From Anaspis maculata (taxonomy: Eukaryota; Arthropoda; Insecta; Coleoptera; Scraptiidae): a DNA stretch of 64,000 nucleotides. The stretch spans positions 41,067,745-41,131,744 of the forward strand of contig OX421962.1 of NCBI GenBank assembly GCA_949128115.1, written 5' to 3'. The notes under the pieces are model-generated. The model was not told the DNA's origin and made no database searches. It saw nothing but the letters and a program-made list of their open reading frames with translations. The position numbers were made by a program, and so were the translations under genes. Positions 10,714-22,800 of the stretch are shown in pieces (within the stretch, counting starts at the first letter, position 1; every line of letters starts with the position of its first letter).

Positions 10714-11196
10714 CTGACGAACGCCGCTGCTCACAATTCTAACGTGCAATCTCAGACAAGCGAGATTGCAGACGTTGCCCCACATTTCGAGACTGCCAAA
10801 CTCGAAGCCGCTCACCAAGCCCCCATGACTGCCATCATCAACCAGCATATACTTAATTTGAAGCCATCCGTTTCGCCGCCATTACCCCAGAACGAGCCAT
10901 ACAAACTTACGTTTTTCGTGGAAAACGACACCGACAATGCAAGAAGTTTCTTGCAGCTGACTGATCTAACCGAATCTCAAAGTAATAGACAAACTTTAAG
11001 CAATTATTACGATGACGTTGTTGTAGAAAGGTACGAAAGTACCGAGGACAGGAGGTACGCCAGGGAACACGAATCGTCCCATTGTGTTTTGTCTGCCCTG
11101 CTGTATTTCGTGACCATCACTACTTTCATCTATTTAGCCATCTTGTGGGTAAAACAGAAAATGTTTGTACATATGGAACAAATGTATTGGTGGTAA
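10714..11196 (+). CDS. In-frame 160-codon extension after the slit stop, with a membrane segment
   Basis: Directly after the slit TGA, in the same frame, 160 sense codons run to TAA at 11194-11196. The predicted peptide is polar and acidic (TFFVENDTDNARSF, NYYDDVVVERYESTEDRR). It ends with one hydrophobic stretch at extension residues about 124-146 (11083-11151), then a short basic-aromatic tail beginning KQKMF. That layout suits a type I membrane anchor. The first in-frame ATG is at 10825 with a poor context. An acceptor-like CTCAG at 10751-10755 would splice exon o to this frame in phase. It could be a readthrough extension, an alternative last exon, or a small separate gene. No similarity to a known family was recognised. 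Confidence 0.55.
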   Translation: MTNAAAHNSNVQSQTSEIADVAPHFETAKLEAAHQAPMTAIINQHILNLKPSVSPPLPQNEPYKLTFFVENDTDNARSFLQLTDLTESQSNRQTLSNYYDDVVVERYESTEDRRYAREHESSHCVLSALLYFVTITTFIYLAILWVKQKMFVHMEQMYWW

Positions 11197-11203
11197 ACTG
11201 AAC

Positions 11204-11209
11204 AATAAA
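11204..11209 (+). terminator. Polyadenylation signal AATAAA downstream of slit
   Basis: Canonical AATAAA beginning 8 bases after the TAA of the extension frame. If used, the slit 3' UTR is almost entirely the extension ORF. Further AATAAA-like sites occur downstream (for example near 11584), so longer transcripts are possible. Confidence 0.5.
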
Positions 11210-12733
11210 TCTTTATATAGGTATTTTATATTATACAACGTATAGATTTATACTGTTTTGGCAGAAAAATGATTATGGTTTGATTATGGATATTTTCCAT
11301 CACAAATACCCACTCCAATTTCTACAATAAGCAGTCATTGTTGCATGTATCTTAGGCAGTTATTGTGATTATATGTAATTTAGCATCTGCATGTTCAACA
11401 TGTATGTTCAAGCGCCTAAAAAGTATTAAGGATGGAAGTCTTTATTTTAAATATAGATAGCTTAATACTTTACATGTACCTAAATACTAATTTGCTTGTA
11501 TACCTCCCATACCCAACACTAATTAGAGACATTCACGTCAGACATTTTATTCAAGTTTTAAGAGTTGGAGACTCTCCAGACTTGAATAAAATTCTAGATT
11601 AACCGCTGCATTACCATTAAGATACTATTTTGACACAAGACAAATAGCAACTCAGAACTGACTATACTGTAAACGAATCTCAACTTGTTAGAATTGTGAC
11701 TAGCGGCATGGCCCCCGACTTACAAAGTTTACTAACTTTAGAATAGTTTAATGTGTAAAATCACTCATTACAAAAACTTTGTACGTTAACGATGCGTTCA
11801 CTATTTTAAATTTATGGTAGTGTAATAATTATGATGCCATGATATGTTTGAAAGGTACCTAAAAGTTTATTTTCTGATATATAATATATTTTGAATGTAC
11901 ATAATAATGATGATATTGGTGTAACAAGATGATGGAAATCGTATATTTAACTGATATTTTATTTAAAGACTATTGTATTGTTACCATTGCTATATTACAA
12001 TTTCACTCATCTTGAATACATTGCTTCTCTGTCAGATTCAGATCTAAATACAGAAAATTATTGTTAATTTATTATTTATTGCAATCCAGAGCGAGTGTCG
12101 AATATTATTTTAAGGACTGTATAATATAATATGTAGTTTTAATTCTGTTATAATTTATATTCCTAATAATAATTATTTATAGGCCAATAATATTTATACA
12201 TACACCAAGTTTTGTATCACAAGATGTTAATTTATGCCTAATTGTAATTTATATCCGAACTTGTGTATAAAATATATTGAATTTATCGTAAATATTATAT
12301 GTTATTTTATATTATGTGGCCACAACTGGACAGTCTGCTTCTTGATAAAGAATGAATTGTACCTACTATTTGAAAGCATGGTTGCATAGCATACAACCTT
12401 ACAAAGTCAACTCAAAGAGAGTTGATAGCTCAAGTCATATTTTTCTAGGGGTAATGTTCACAATTCTTTCGAAACCTTCAACTGTTCTGGGACGGCGCCT
12501 CAGTATCTGGCTACCTCTTTTGCGCTGAAAAAATAATAAATACTAGGAGCTTGTTGCTTTCAGCTTGGTTGTATGTGATGGATCTACTTACTGCTCCAAA
12601 GACGTAGACGTAGGCATAGGCAAGAAAAGTTCATGTTGAAAATTGAAAAACAAACTACTTTTCATCTTTTCGGTGTTTGCAGTGTTTAAACACTGTAAGT
12701 AGGTATGTACAACAGAAAACATTGACACAATAG

Positions 12734-12870
12734 GTGCTTTCCTTTTACAACCTGAACTAAGTATTCTGACCTAAGTTGTTAGTGGTACTCACTTTCGCGC
12801 ATGTGATTTCTCGCTCTTTCTCTCTCTAACTTAGATCAGATCAGTGAGTTTTGTGGTAAAAGGAAAGCGC
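12734..12870. mobile_element. Short MITE candidate
   Basis: Ends GTGCTTTCCTTTTAC and the complement GCGCTTTCCTTTTAC face each other about 137 bp apart. The interior has inverted 'ctaagtt' blocks. A related terminus, TTGCTTTCCTTTAACTAG, occurs alone near 24773. Confidence 0.45.
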
Positions 12871-13060
12871 ATATCAAAAAAATTATCTTAGCTCCAAATA
12901 ATATTAGACGGCTCTTTCGATCAAGCCTGAAAGAGTGGGACTCTAAGCTCAATGAGGCCCGGTGAGCGATTTTTTTCTTATAAGCAATGAAGCTCTAGAA
13001 TAGGAAGCTGCGTAGCATGTCCGGGGGTTTGTAAAAAGAGGACGGGAGGTATTTTGATTG

Positions 13061-13089
13061 GGTGTCGGTGTCGGTGTCGGTGTCGGTGT
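13061..13089. repeat. (GTGTCG)n tandem repeat
   Basis: Four to five copies of the hexamer TCGGTG in tandem, between the two genes. Confidence 0.9.
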
Positions 13090-13558
13090 TAGTCCTTGGC
13101 AGCGGAAATAGGCCGAAATTGAAAAATTGACGATGCAAAAAAATGTTTTTTGATATACCTATTCATTTTGATAAAAAACTTTCAAGATGATGTAAGATCT
13201 AAGGTCAGGAGCCGCAAGAGTTGCATAGTAGGCACCTGGTGGGACTTTGTTGATCTGCCCACCGGCCCGTCCGCCCCTGCTTCAAATAACCGGACTTCGT
13301 TTACTAATGGGCACATCTTTGGTCGTCTGGGGTAGACAAGGTAGAGACCTTGTTAGAAAACTGATATTTTTGTTGGAAAGAATAAGTTGGTGGTATAAGG
13401 TTCCAGTTACGGTGAATTATTCAATATAGTAAACAGAGCTCTCCGTTGTCAATATCCCATAGGTCAATCACGAGAAGATCTAATCTGCAAGGAGAAGTCA
13501 GTAAAAGGTATAGAAAACTCTCAACTGGTACAAGAAAACTGCCTAAGATAATTTACAT

Positions 13559-13564
13559 TTTATT
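13559..13564 (-). terminator. Candidate polyadenylation signal of the Ras-like gene
   Basis: TTTATT on the + strand reads AATAAA on the - strand, about 490 bases past the stop codon. The region 13565-14049 would then be the 3' UTR. Other AT-rich hexamers are possible. Confidence 0.35.
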
Positions 13565-14049
13565 TGGAAATATATAAAAATAAAAAAATATGTACAAAAC
13601 ATACAGCAGAATAAGGCACAATTAGGGATTTAAATACTTTGAGATCATGGTTTATGTTTAAAATTTATAAACATGGTACCTAGTTTTTAACTATGTAGGT
13701 ACTTAGGTATCTAGTACAGGAGGAATAAGATTCATAATACATATACAAGGGTTGGTATTTAGTATCTACCTGGCACTTTTCATGTATTTACACATAATTT
13801 CGGACACGAATCCGCAAAATTTTCACTACAAATTCAGACTTGTTTAGTACAAACTTATTGGCAACATCATTTTGAAAACCGCTTTCATATCCATCATTTT
13901 AATAATAATGATGATCATGGTATTACGTTTTTCTATCTAAAAGCCGTACCTATTCATAGAAAACGTAATCTTAATTACCTATCAATAAATAAGGAACTTT
14001 CGATTTTGTGCGTGCTTTTCTTTTACAATAATACAAAAATATCTACTGC

Positions 14050-14308
14050 TCATATACTGAGCGACGGTCGCTTTTTGCGGTCGCCTTTGGAGTTCTTTCC
14101 GAATATGTTGCCTAAGACCTTGGAGACGCTGTTGACGCCCAGCTTCCGGCGTATCGGCAGGGCCTTCAGTAATTGAACCGATCGGGCTTCTCGCAGCAAC
14201 GACTGGAATGCCAAAGAAACGCCGGCGAAATTCTCGGCCGCGCTCACTTCGTAAAACTGGCACCCATATTGAAGAGACAGCTCCTGGCCGTCGTCCACGC
14301 ATATTTTT
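14050..14308 (-). CDS. Ras-like GTPase last exon (G5 motif and C-terminus)
   Basis: Acceptor CTGTTTCAG precedes 14308. 86 codons including TGA at 14052-14050. Encodes ICVDDGQELSLQYGCQFYEV, SAAENFAGVSLAFQSLLREA and a basic tail. The SA of the G5 loop is present and there is no terminal cysteine. Confidence 0.88.
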
Positions 14309-16802
14309 CTGAAACAGAAAAAAAGAAATATGCCATCAAATTGAGGTTTCTTTGAGGTATCGGTATAAGGAGAAGATCGAAGATTGCATTTCACAAATCG
14401 TATCGCGTCTCCTCCTTCGAGAGCTATTCAGAGAGCTCAAGCTCAAGCACGGCGCGCTCTCAGGTCGCCGCTCAGGTGAAATTTCGAAATGTAATTCGAT
14501 ACAAAATACCTACAAGCGTTTTTGCAGTGCGTCAAGTAAAGTTGTTGCAAATTTACATAATCTGAGTTCAATGCAACAGTTACAAAATCCAAACATCTTG
14601 GTTTCAGTACGATGAAACCTAGTAGGTAGGTAATACAATTCAAATGAAATGATATCTAAAGCGACTCTGAAATTGGTAAAATGTGACACTTGCTTTTGTT
14701 ATCAATTCGATTTGACGCAGGAAACTCTTGATTAGTAAGAAGTAGGACTTGGAGATGTAGGTACATTTTTGTTATTGAGAATTGTCAAAATTTAGTAGAC
14801 CGATTGTCCTGAGATGCTATAGGTATCGGACCGAAATAGACAAGATTCGATCAGGGGAAAACGGACTCTGGTATGTTAAACCATCTGGAAGGTATGTAAG
14901 ACTATTCCGATATTCGCCGGAGACTCCGACTCGGGAGTGAGGCACAAACTCAGAGGCGTCGACTCGGGCGTAAGCCACGTATAGACCTTCTCATATAGGC
15001 GGTCCCTTTGCTCGCAGCTTGTGCGTAGGTCTCCAAGTATACAAGCTCACTGGTTCAATTTGCTGTTCAACCGGGAGCGCTTTATGGATCGGGCTGGTTG
15101 CATGAGCTTAGGTGAACCTGCGCCCCGAAGACCCAAGGTATATGAGAATGGCTATAGTCATTGCTATCGGGTTGTATAACCCGTCTCGGATGTACAACGT
15201 CAGGCTTCCTTAAACATGAGTTTAATGTAAGCCTCGATGTAAGCTCAGCTTAGTTGAGCAACCGCTGAGCTTCAATTTATACAATCGGGTCTAAACCAGA
15301 CAAGAACTCAAGCTCAGAGTGAGCTCAAGGTCAATTGACGCTTAAGCTTCTACAGTACAATCGGCTTAACTGAACTATAACTTCAAGGGAAATTCTGAAT
15401 TATTGTATTTCTCTTTTCAATTTGGTTCAAGTATCTGGTTATCTCAGCTCAGATAGTCGGGTGTCCAGTATAGTTTGGACGTTTAGATAAATATGATGGA
15501 GATATCAGTGGCAGGCGGAGGCGGTGAGTGACGCACCCATTAGGTCGTACCCAAGATTTGGCAACTTGATTGAAGAAAATAGAAAGGATGGAAAAAATTT
15601 CAAACGAAAAAGGAAAACCTAGGTAAGTGAATTAATTGATTCAAAATTTAGGACTGCGCTTGATGGAATATTTTAACCTTTTATTGTACCAAAGTTCGAA
15701 ATCCCGTGCAGTGCACAATTTTGACAACCTTATGATTGATATGACTTACCGGACAATCTCTGCTTATATCTTGCCTGAAAAGAAGATTCATATCTTCATT
15801 GTATAGAAAAAATCCGTTGTTGCTGATGAGTTCGATGACGTATCATTGCCTGAGTCATTTTAAGCGGCATAGTAGGTACCTATTGTAATTTTTTGCGGGG
15901 TGCGGCCCTTAATTGATGCGCGAGTTCTTTCACTATAGTTTCGAAAATGGGCTTTCAAATTAATCCATCTACCTATTAACCTACGATTTGAATAGCAAAA
16001 TTTGGCACGGTAATTTTTTTTTATAAAATCGACGTTAACCAGTAGCTCAGGCTATTAAGTTGAAATAGAATAAATTAAGTCTGCAAACTAGCTGATATGA
16101 CCCTAGAGAATAGCTATATAAAATGGTAAATATTCACAAAGTTTGTGTACTTCCATCTATTCATAAACACAAAAATTTTGTTGTGGGCGACACAAAACTT
16201 TCCCGGCAGTCTCCAGAGACGTCAGTAATGATTTTGTTTGATCTTAGTGTCCCTTCGAGAAGGGAGGACTTGATTGATAGCCCAGGCATTTCAGGGTTTG
16301 ACCCTGAAATAAACATGTCCCTTTTGAAATTTTGCTCAAACGGCCTTTCACCAATGCTGAACAACATACTAAAAGCTCCGGTCCAACAAGTGTGTGGAAC
16401 ATAGTTTTCTTGGTCAAGAAAGGAGTAAGTGCCGTTAAATCAGGTAAACTCTTGCTGTAGTTCAGAAAAGGGTACTGTAAGTTTCAACGTTGACTAACGT
16501 CTCCCTCAAGCAATGCTGGTCAATGTACTAAGAGCTCCAGGCCTTGAAATGTGAGCGTCCTAGTTTTTGATGAGCAAGAAAAGAGTAAGTTCCGCAGCAG
16601 TGGTAACTCTGTAAAATTTGATTCCCTCAAAATTTTGAAGGACCCTCTTTAGTCTGAATACCTTCCAAGCAATACTGATCCACATTTCAAAACAGAAGTC
16701 TTTGATCTTCCTTCTACCGACCCACCAACCAATAAAAAGGAGGGAAAGTATTGTGAAGGCGCTAAAAAACATTTTTGCGTGCGTGCGTGCGTCCGTGTGT
16801 GC

Positions 16803-16839
<37 letters not shown>

Positions 16840-19800
16840 CTGTCTGTAATATTTCACGACGACCAAATGGTTGATCTGATCGACTTGAAATTTGGTACGC
16901 AGACATGGTTCTGCTATCCGATGAGCTCAATAATTTTTGGCTGTCATCTGTGAAACAAAAAATATCTATCAAAAGATGACAAAAGCTATATCTCACGGAA
17001 CTTGACATACAATATGTCGTTTGAAAGCCTTCGTGAAACTGTATTCAGAACAGTTAAAAGTACTTCCCTATCTATCTGTCAGATATTGAGAAATGTCCAA
17101 ATTCAAAATTTTGCCATTCAATTATTCAAAATCTATTTGACGGATTGGAACTAAATTCGGCAGGCAGCAACAGAATAAAAGAGTCAAAGTAAGTCTGCAG
17201 TTACAGTTTTCCATCATCTTCCAATCAGGCGCTACGAGATTTGGTGGCACTTACTCCTTTCTTGTCCCAAAAAACTATGTTCCGCACACTTGTTGGACCG
17301 GAGCTTTTAGTATGTTGCTCAACATTGGTCAAAGGCCATTTGTGCAAAATTTCAAAAAGGATATATTTATTTCAGGATTTGATGGAAAAAAACGACCTAG
17401 AGTTACCCATTGTTTAAAAAATAATTGAGGAAAATCGGCTCATGGATTAAATACCCGAGGCGGAATTCCAATTATTTGCACTTCAGGGCCTCAAACGATA
17501 ATATGCAAAGGCAACAAAAAGACATAAGGGGTCAAACTACAGGAAGATACAATAGAGCTCATCAGAAGGGGTACCGAACCACAGCTGACGGCACAAGATT
17601 TCTGAAAACTAAAAAACTGGAGGAGGGGGGCAAACGGGGCTCCAAGAGACACCGAAGACACCAGGGGGCCGATATGGCTTCAATTAACCCAAGAAGACAC
17701 TAGGGCGCTTGCTTTAGCCTCAAACGGCAAAACCAAACCCAAGAGGCACACAAGATATAATTAGCCTCAAAACAACACAAGTAGGGAGCCCATTAGGGCT
17801 TTAAACGAAAGGACGACAGTTGGAGCCCTGGTACTGAACCACACAAGAGAAGCCGCATACCATCATAGAGTTCGCAAGAATACGCCTCTGCTCGCGCCAA
17901 AGGGATGGGCATACCGCAGTGCCAAAAGCTACAGAAAACAAAAGGGGCTCCTTCAAGATGGTCTGACCTTACTGGGGAAAATGGCCCATTCGTGTAAAAA
18001 GTTTTAGGGAATTAACTGTTAGAAGAGGTGGAAGTTGCCGTCGGCTGTTACGTCAATTGGACGCACGTCAAAACTGTCACTTTGTTGTCTTGTGGAGTCC
18101 ACTTCCAGCAAACTTTTGTTCCTGTGAACCCTTGGGACCCCGCAGGCTCTTTATTGGGTCCTAACGTCGATGACCAGCGTCGTCGCAGACCTTTTTTTAA
18201 ATCATCCATACCTTCCGCCCAAGGAAGAGCAACAAACTGTCACATCCGCACGGAGGGAAACACACAACAAGCCAGCCTGCCAGCCAAGAAAAAGTCACCT
18301 CGGACTGGCCGTGCAGAGTCTACCACCATCTACCTTTTTCCTCGCTTTTTTCCCAAGATTTTCTGCTTGGGCTTCAGATGGAGATCCGCATTTTTCATTC
18401 TAATAAGCTCGCCGTAGCTACCTTTGTGTTAGAGACGCAAACGTTGTTTTTTTTTACCGCAACCGCAATGTAATGCATTGCTGGTGGCGTAGTCTTTCAG
18501 CTGCACACCTCTGGAGCTAGATCTACTAGAAGCCTGCTAAATATGCTAACCATAACATCAAATAAGAGACACAAATGCAAACCCTTCTTCACATTCTTTG
18601 TACTTGTTAAATTTCCATGCCAATGAAGTGGTTATTGTAACCGGTCATTTATTTTTACTACTTGTCACTTCCTATAAATGAAAAATATTTGGATGTTTGT
18701 ACCTAGGGCGTATTACTTTCACCGATCAAACTCCCGAAAAATTTCTCCCCAGTCTTCCTGATTCAGAAAAATGTAAGCATAATATCCTCGATAATATCCA
18801 TCTTACTCAGTTTCTAAAAAAGATACAGGGTGTCAAAGCTCTCTTTTCTTATTTTTTGAGCATTTATAACTTATGGACGGTTTAATAAACTTCGCTCCAG
18901 TTTAGTCTCGTTTTTTTTTTGTGGACACTGTCACTGCCTGTCGAGTTTAAATCAAATCCAATCAGTGCCAACACTGCCAACAGTGGCAATGACTTGAGTG
19001 ACTAAAGGGGTGCCTTTAATTTTTCAAATTACTTATTTTAGTCAATTTCATTTGAATTGTTCTTCGTTATTGTGAAAGAAATATTCAGTTTTTTGCGCGA
19101 TTTTTTACTATTTTTGGAAACTGATGGAAAATCTTATATTTCAATGGTAATTAGTAATTTAATTTTTTTTATATTGCCTCATAATATTTATGAGCCCAGG
19201 GACCTCCGACATGGTGATCCGACCCTGGCCACTAGTTGGATTTAATCGAGAATTCAATTGAAGCTCGACAGGCAGGTAGGCGGTTTCTGCAAACTGACGT
19301 AGGCTTATTTAGAACGAATTCCGTTGAACCTTCCGTAAGTTATTATTGTTCAGAAAAAGTTGAAAGAAATTTAAATTTCACACTTTTATTTGGGAATAGA
19401 GTGAGGTGCACAATAATATTTTTTTTTAATCAGGAGGACTCGGAGAATCTTTCCTTCAAGTTTGACAGGGTGAAAATGGGGCACCCTGTATACCAGGGAG
19501 CTTTAATACATGTTCCTGCCTAACATGTAATACCTGAGATAATCAATCGGCAATGTAGTGGAAAGAATGCATAAACAACGATGTTTGTTAGATTATAACC
19601 ACGAGTAAAGTCGCGCGAGACGAATACACCTTGCACCGCCCTGTTTTCTGAAACAGGATTGGAAAGTGAAATTCATACATTTTTACCGATAAATATGCTG
19701 GCTCTTACATCAAGGCATTTTAAATTTTGAGACGCATGAAGGGAGATAATCAGCGATTAAACTGAAACGTGTTAAAACGCCCAAGAAGTCCATTTGCATG

Positions 19801-22800
19801 TACGCACATTACACATACCAATACACTCACACACCAAAAGGAAGGAAGGCGACAGTACCTACTTTGAACAGGGAAATTCTAAACTTTTGAGACACAGTGG
19901 TTCTTTTTTCGATAATTAGCAAATTAGCAAAGTGTACAGAGATGTAGGTTTAATTATTATGAAATCGAAGGAGGAAACCTTTTAAAGCTAGTTTACGAGC
20001 AATCAATATTGAAAGCTGAAAACTTGAAGTGTTTATGCAGTACCTGGTGGAAAAGCAAAGAAAATCGACAGAGGTATGCGCAACATTATAATTAATATTA
20101 TCAATCAATGCGGCGATGTGACAATAATTTACGGATATTATAATTAATTTACAATTAAATGGGAGGGAATGATAAATTGAATAGACAAGCATCATGATTT
20201 GTTAATGTTAAATAATGAGCTGGTAGGTACTTGCGGGTACATATCGTCGTTCCAGAGTTCAACAATAAGACAAATGCTGGCGCAACCCCAGTTTCCACGT
20301 TTATAAATAAATTTATTTTCCGATGAAAGGATTCATAAGAATCAGATATGTAGGATCCCCGGCTTCTCAATAAAGTAGGCAGAGATAACCCATCGTCCAT
20401 CGATATAGCATCAAAAAAGAAGAGGACTTTCTGGGAAAAACATTTATCAAAAAAACTCATAAATAACGCGAGAATTATTCAAAGGAGAATGCATTTTTAG
20501 ACTTCTCATTTCATAATAAAAGTTATACTCTCACAAGATTTTGATTGGGGGCTTGAAATTAAGGATATTTTTCAATTATAGCGCCAATTCAGAATAGGTC
20601 TATAGTGCTTTCTTGGGAGAAGATAAATTCCTTCGGATTTTTTCAGCGAAAAGATGATAGAAGACAAATTTCGAGAAAAAATAAAGACAGCAAGATAGGT
20701 ATGGAACTAAGAATTGAAGAACACGTTCGAGAACATGAATACCTACCTTAAATTGGAAAGTGAGGAACTAAATTGAAACGTTATCTGCATGGTAACTGAT
20801 TTCACCCTTTGTCCCAAGTCAAGGTGTCAAGCTCGCTGATACAAGACCAGCCACTAGCCCTCAGACATTTCAACATTTTTACCTGCTCATCGGACTGCTT
20901 TCAGAAATCAATCCTAATTAATTTCACTATTCAATATATCACCAGCTTCAGGACATGGTTTTACCTTGCAGCATGTGTCGGTATTACAAAACACACTCTT
21001 TGCTTGCAGCTCCATTTGACACATCATTCAATCCTTGTATCTTTATTTGGTACATAATTATTCATAATGGGTTTAGATCTCTGTCGATATCTTCGACCAC
21101 TTTGAAAACGTATCACATGTCGACCACCGTTGAATTTACTAATCTGAAATTCCGATGGAACATTTAGTAATATCGAAGCTTGTCTTGGAGTTCTTTCGTT
21201 CGATCACTCGTGGTACGATAACAATCATTTAGCATGTGGATGGCATTTGGAGCAAAGCAAATCGAAAATTACCCTTGGCGTAACGAATTCGACACGACGA
21301 TGGATTATAGAAAGAAAAGAGTACCTATATACAGGGATCTGATGCAGTTGTTGTATAGCTGCAAACACAATTGCTTTATCAAGGAACACAATTATGCTTC
21401 TCAGCTCATTAGTGTCGATTAGTTGTGTAAGTGCAAGTCAGAGTTTCGAAGTGTTGTTGAATTTTTTCTGAGTGATTTGATGAGACAGGCAATAAATTCT
21501 CAAGTCTCGAATCAGGATGGAGTTACATTGAAAGCCGCAAATGCATCTCTTTGGCGTTAAATGAGCACAAAAATGGGTTGCTTCCTGAGGTACATAGGTA
21601 CCTACTTTGAAGCAAAGCTAAATTATTCGACTTGATTTGGCCTCAATTACCAAAAAAGAATCGCCATGCCGCGGGACTCCCATTGTTTCTGTATCACATT
21701 ATTTTGGTACTAACAGCATACATTTATTATTCAAACAAAAAAATCTGAAAGTATGTATTTAGATGAGTTAAGATTCCTTTGATTCCAATCAATTTTCAGT
21801 TGAAAAAAACAGACGAGGATGTGCGACATGGACTGCGTTGAGAATTTAGTCTTTTCTAGCGCATCCACCATTCGTGATAGAGTCTTTCTTGGCTGTTGGA
21901 ATCTCCACGATCTTGAAAGAGTTTTCTCGATGCATCGTCCCAAGGTCAACCAAGAAGTATCTCAGTGATCTTAGATCCTTAGTGAATGATGAACCGCTAT
22001 GTAACGAAAGAACAAAAGCAAGAATCGGAGACTTTTGTTGAAATGATCTGTAAAGAGGAAGAAGTAACCAGACGGTTGGTTGAAAACCAGCTTGAGTATT
22101 TAAAACTTGGGTACATGTGGGTAGGTATACCTATGTGTTCACTAAGCAAAATGTGACAAAATTGCACTAGCAGAAATCTCTTAGGCCATTACAGCATCGA
22201 AGAAGACTCTATCTGTCTATATCAGTCTTTCACTACACCATCATAATTACAATATCTACAATAATTTTGAGAATCTGGGCTTTTGTTATCTCACTGCCAT
22301 CTGTTAAACAGTTAAAGTCCGGTGGTTAAGCGTCCTAACTATGCATTTTGAGCTTAAGCAATGCGCTTTTGGGGTTTGATTGGGGGTCCCTCAACCTTAA
22401 TTTCAAGAGTTGGAGACATCGGTGCACTCGATGCGGAGGGGGTCTGGGGGGCCCTTGAAAGTTGAAGGTGTGGGGCTTCCCACCAAATCACCATACCACC
22501 ACGTAATTTCTACTTGGATGTCATCAAACGACTCTAACCTACACATTGACAACATTTGTTACCATGTCCCAACAGTTCTTCACACTGAAAAAAATTAGTT
22601 CTTATGACAGATCGAAAAAAACAGTTTTTTTCAATTTTTCATCCCCACAACGAATAAACTGCCAAGTTTGGTGTCATTTTTGAATAAACGGCATCCTCTG
22701 GTTTCATTCACCGAGTCAAAATGTTTGTGAGACCACCGTGCAAAGAATGACACGCCAAGAAGTGAGCATTTTTGAGCACCTCATTCAACAGTAGTTTCTT

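Larger units (their letters stand above)
11210..13558. other. Spacer between convergent slit and Ras-like gene
   Basis: AT-rich, especially 11850-12320, which may be an extended slit 3' UTR. One Pumilio-type TGTACATA is at 11896. No coding segment was seen. It contains a small MITE candidate (12734-12870) and a 6-bp tandem repeat (13061-13089). Confidence 0.5.

Noticed and set aside
10744..11196. The 150-codon frame as a prokaryote-style ORF starting at GTG
   Set aside because: GTG is not a normal start in animals; the frame is better read as continuing from the slit stop at 10711 or beginning at an internal ATG or splice site.
16649..17008. Frames with runs of His-Thr or Cys-Val
   Set aside because: Translations of the GT/CGTG microsatellite.
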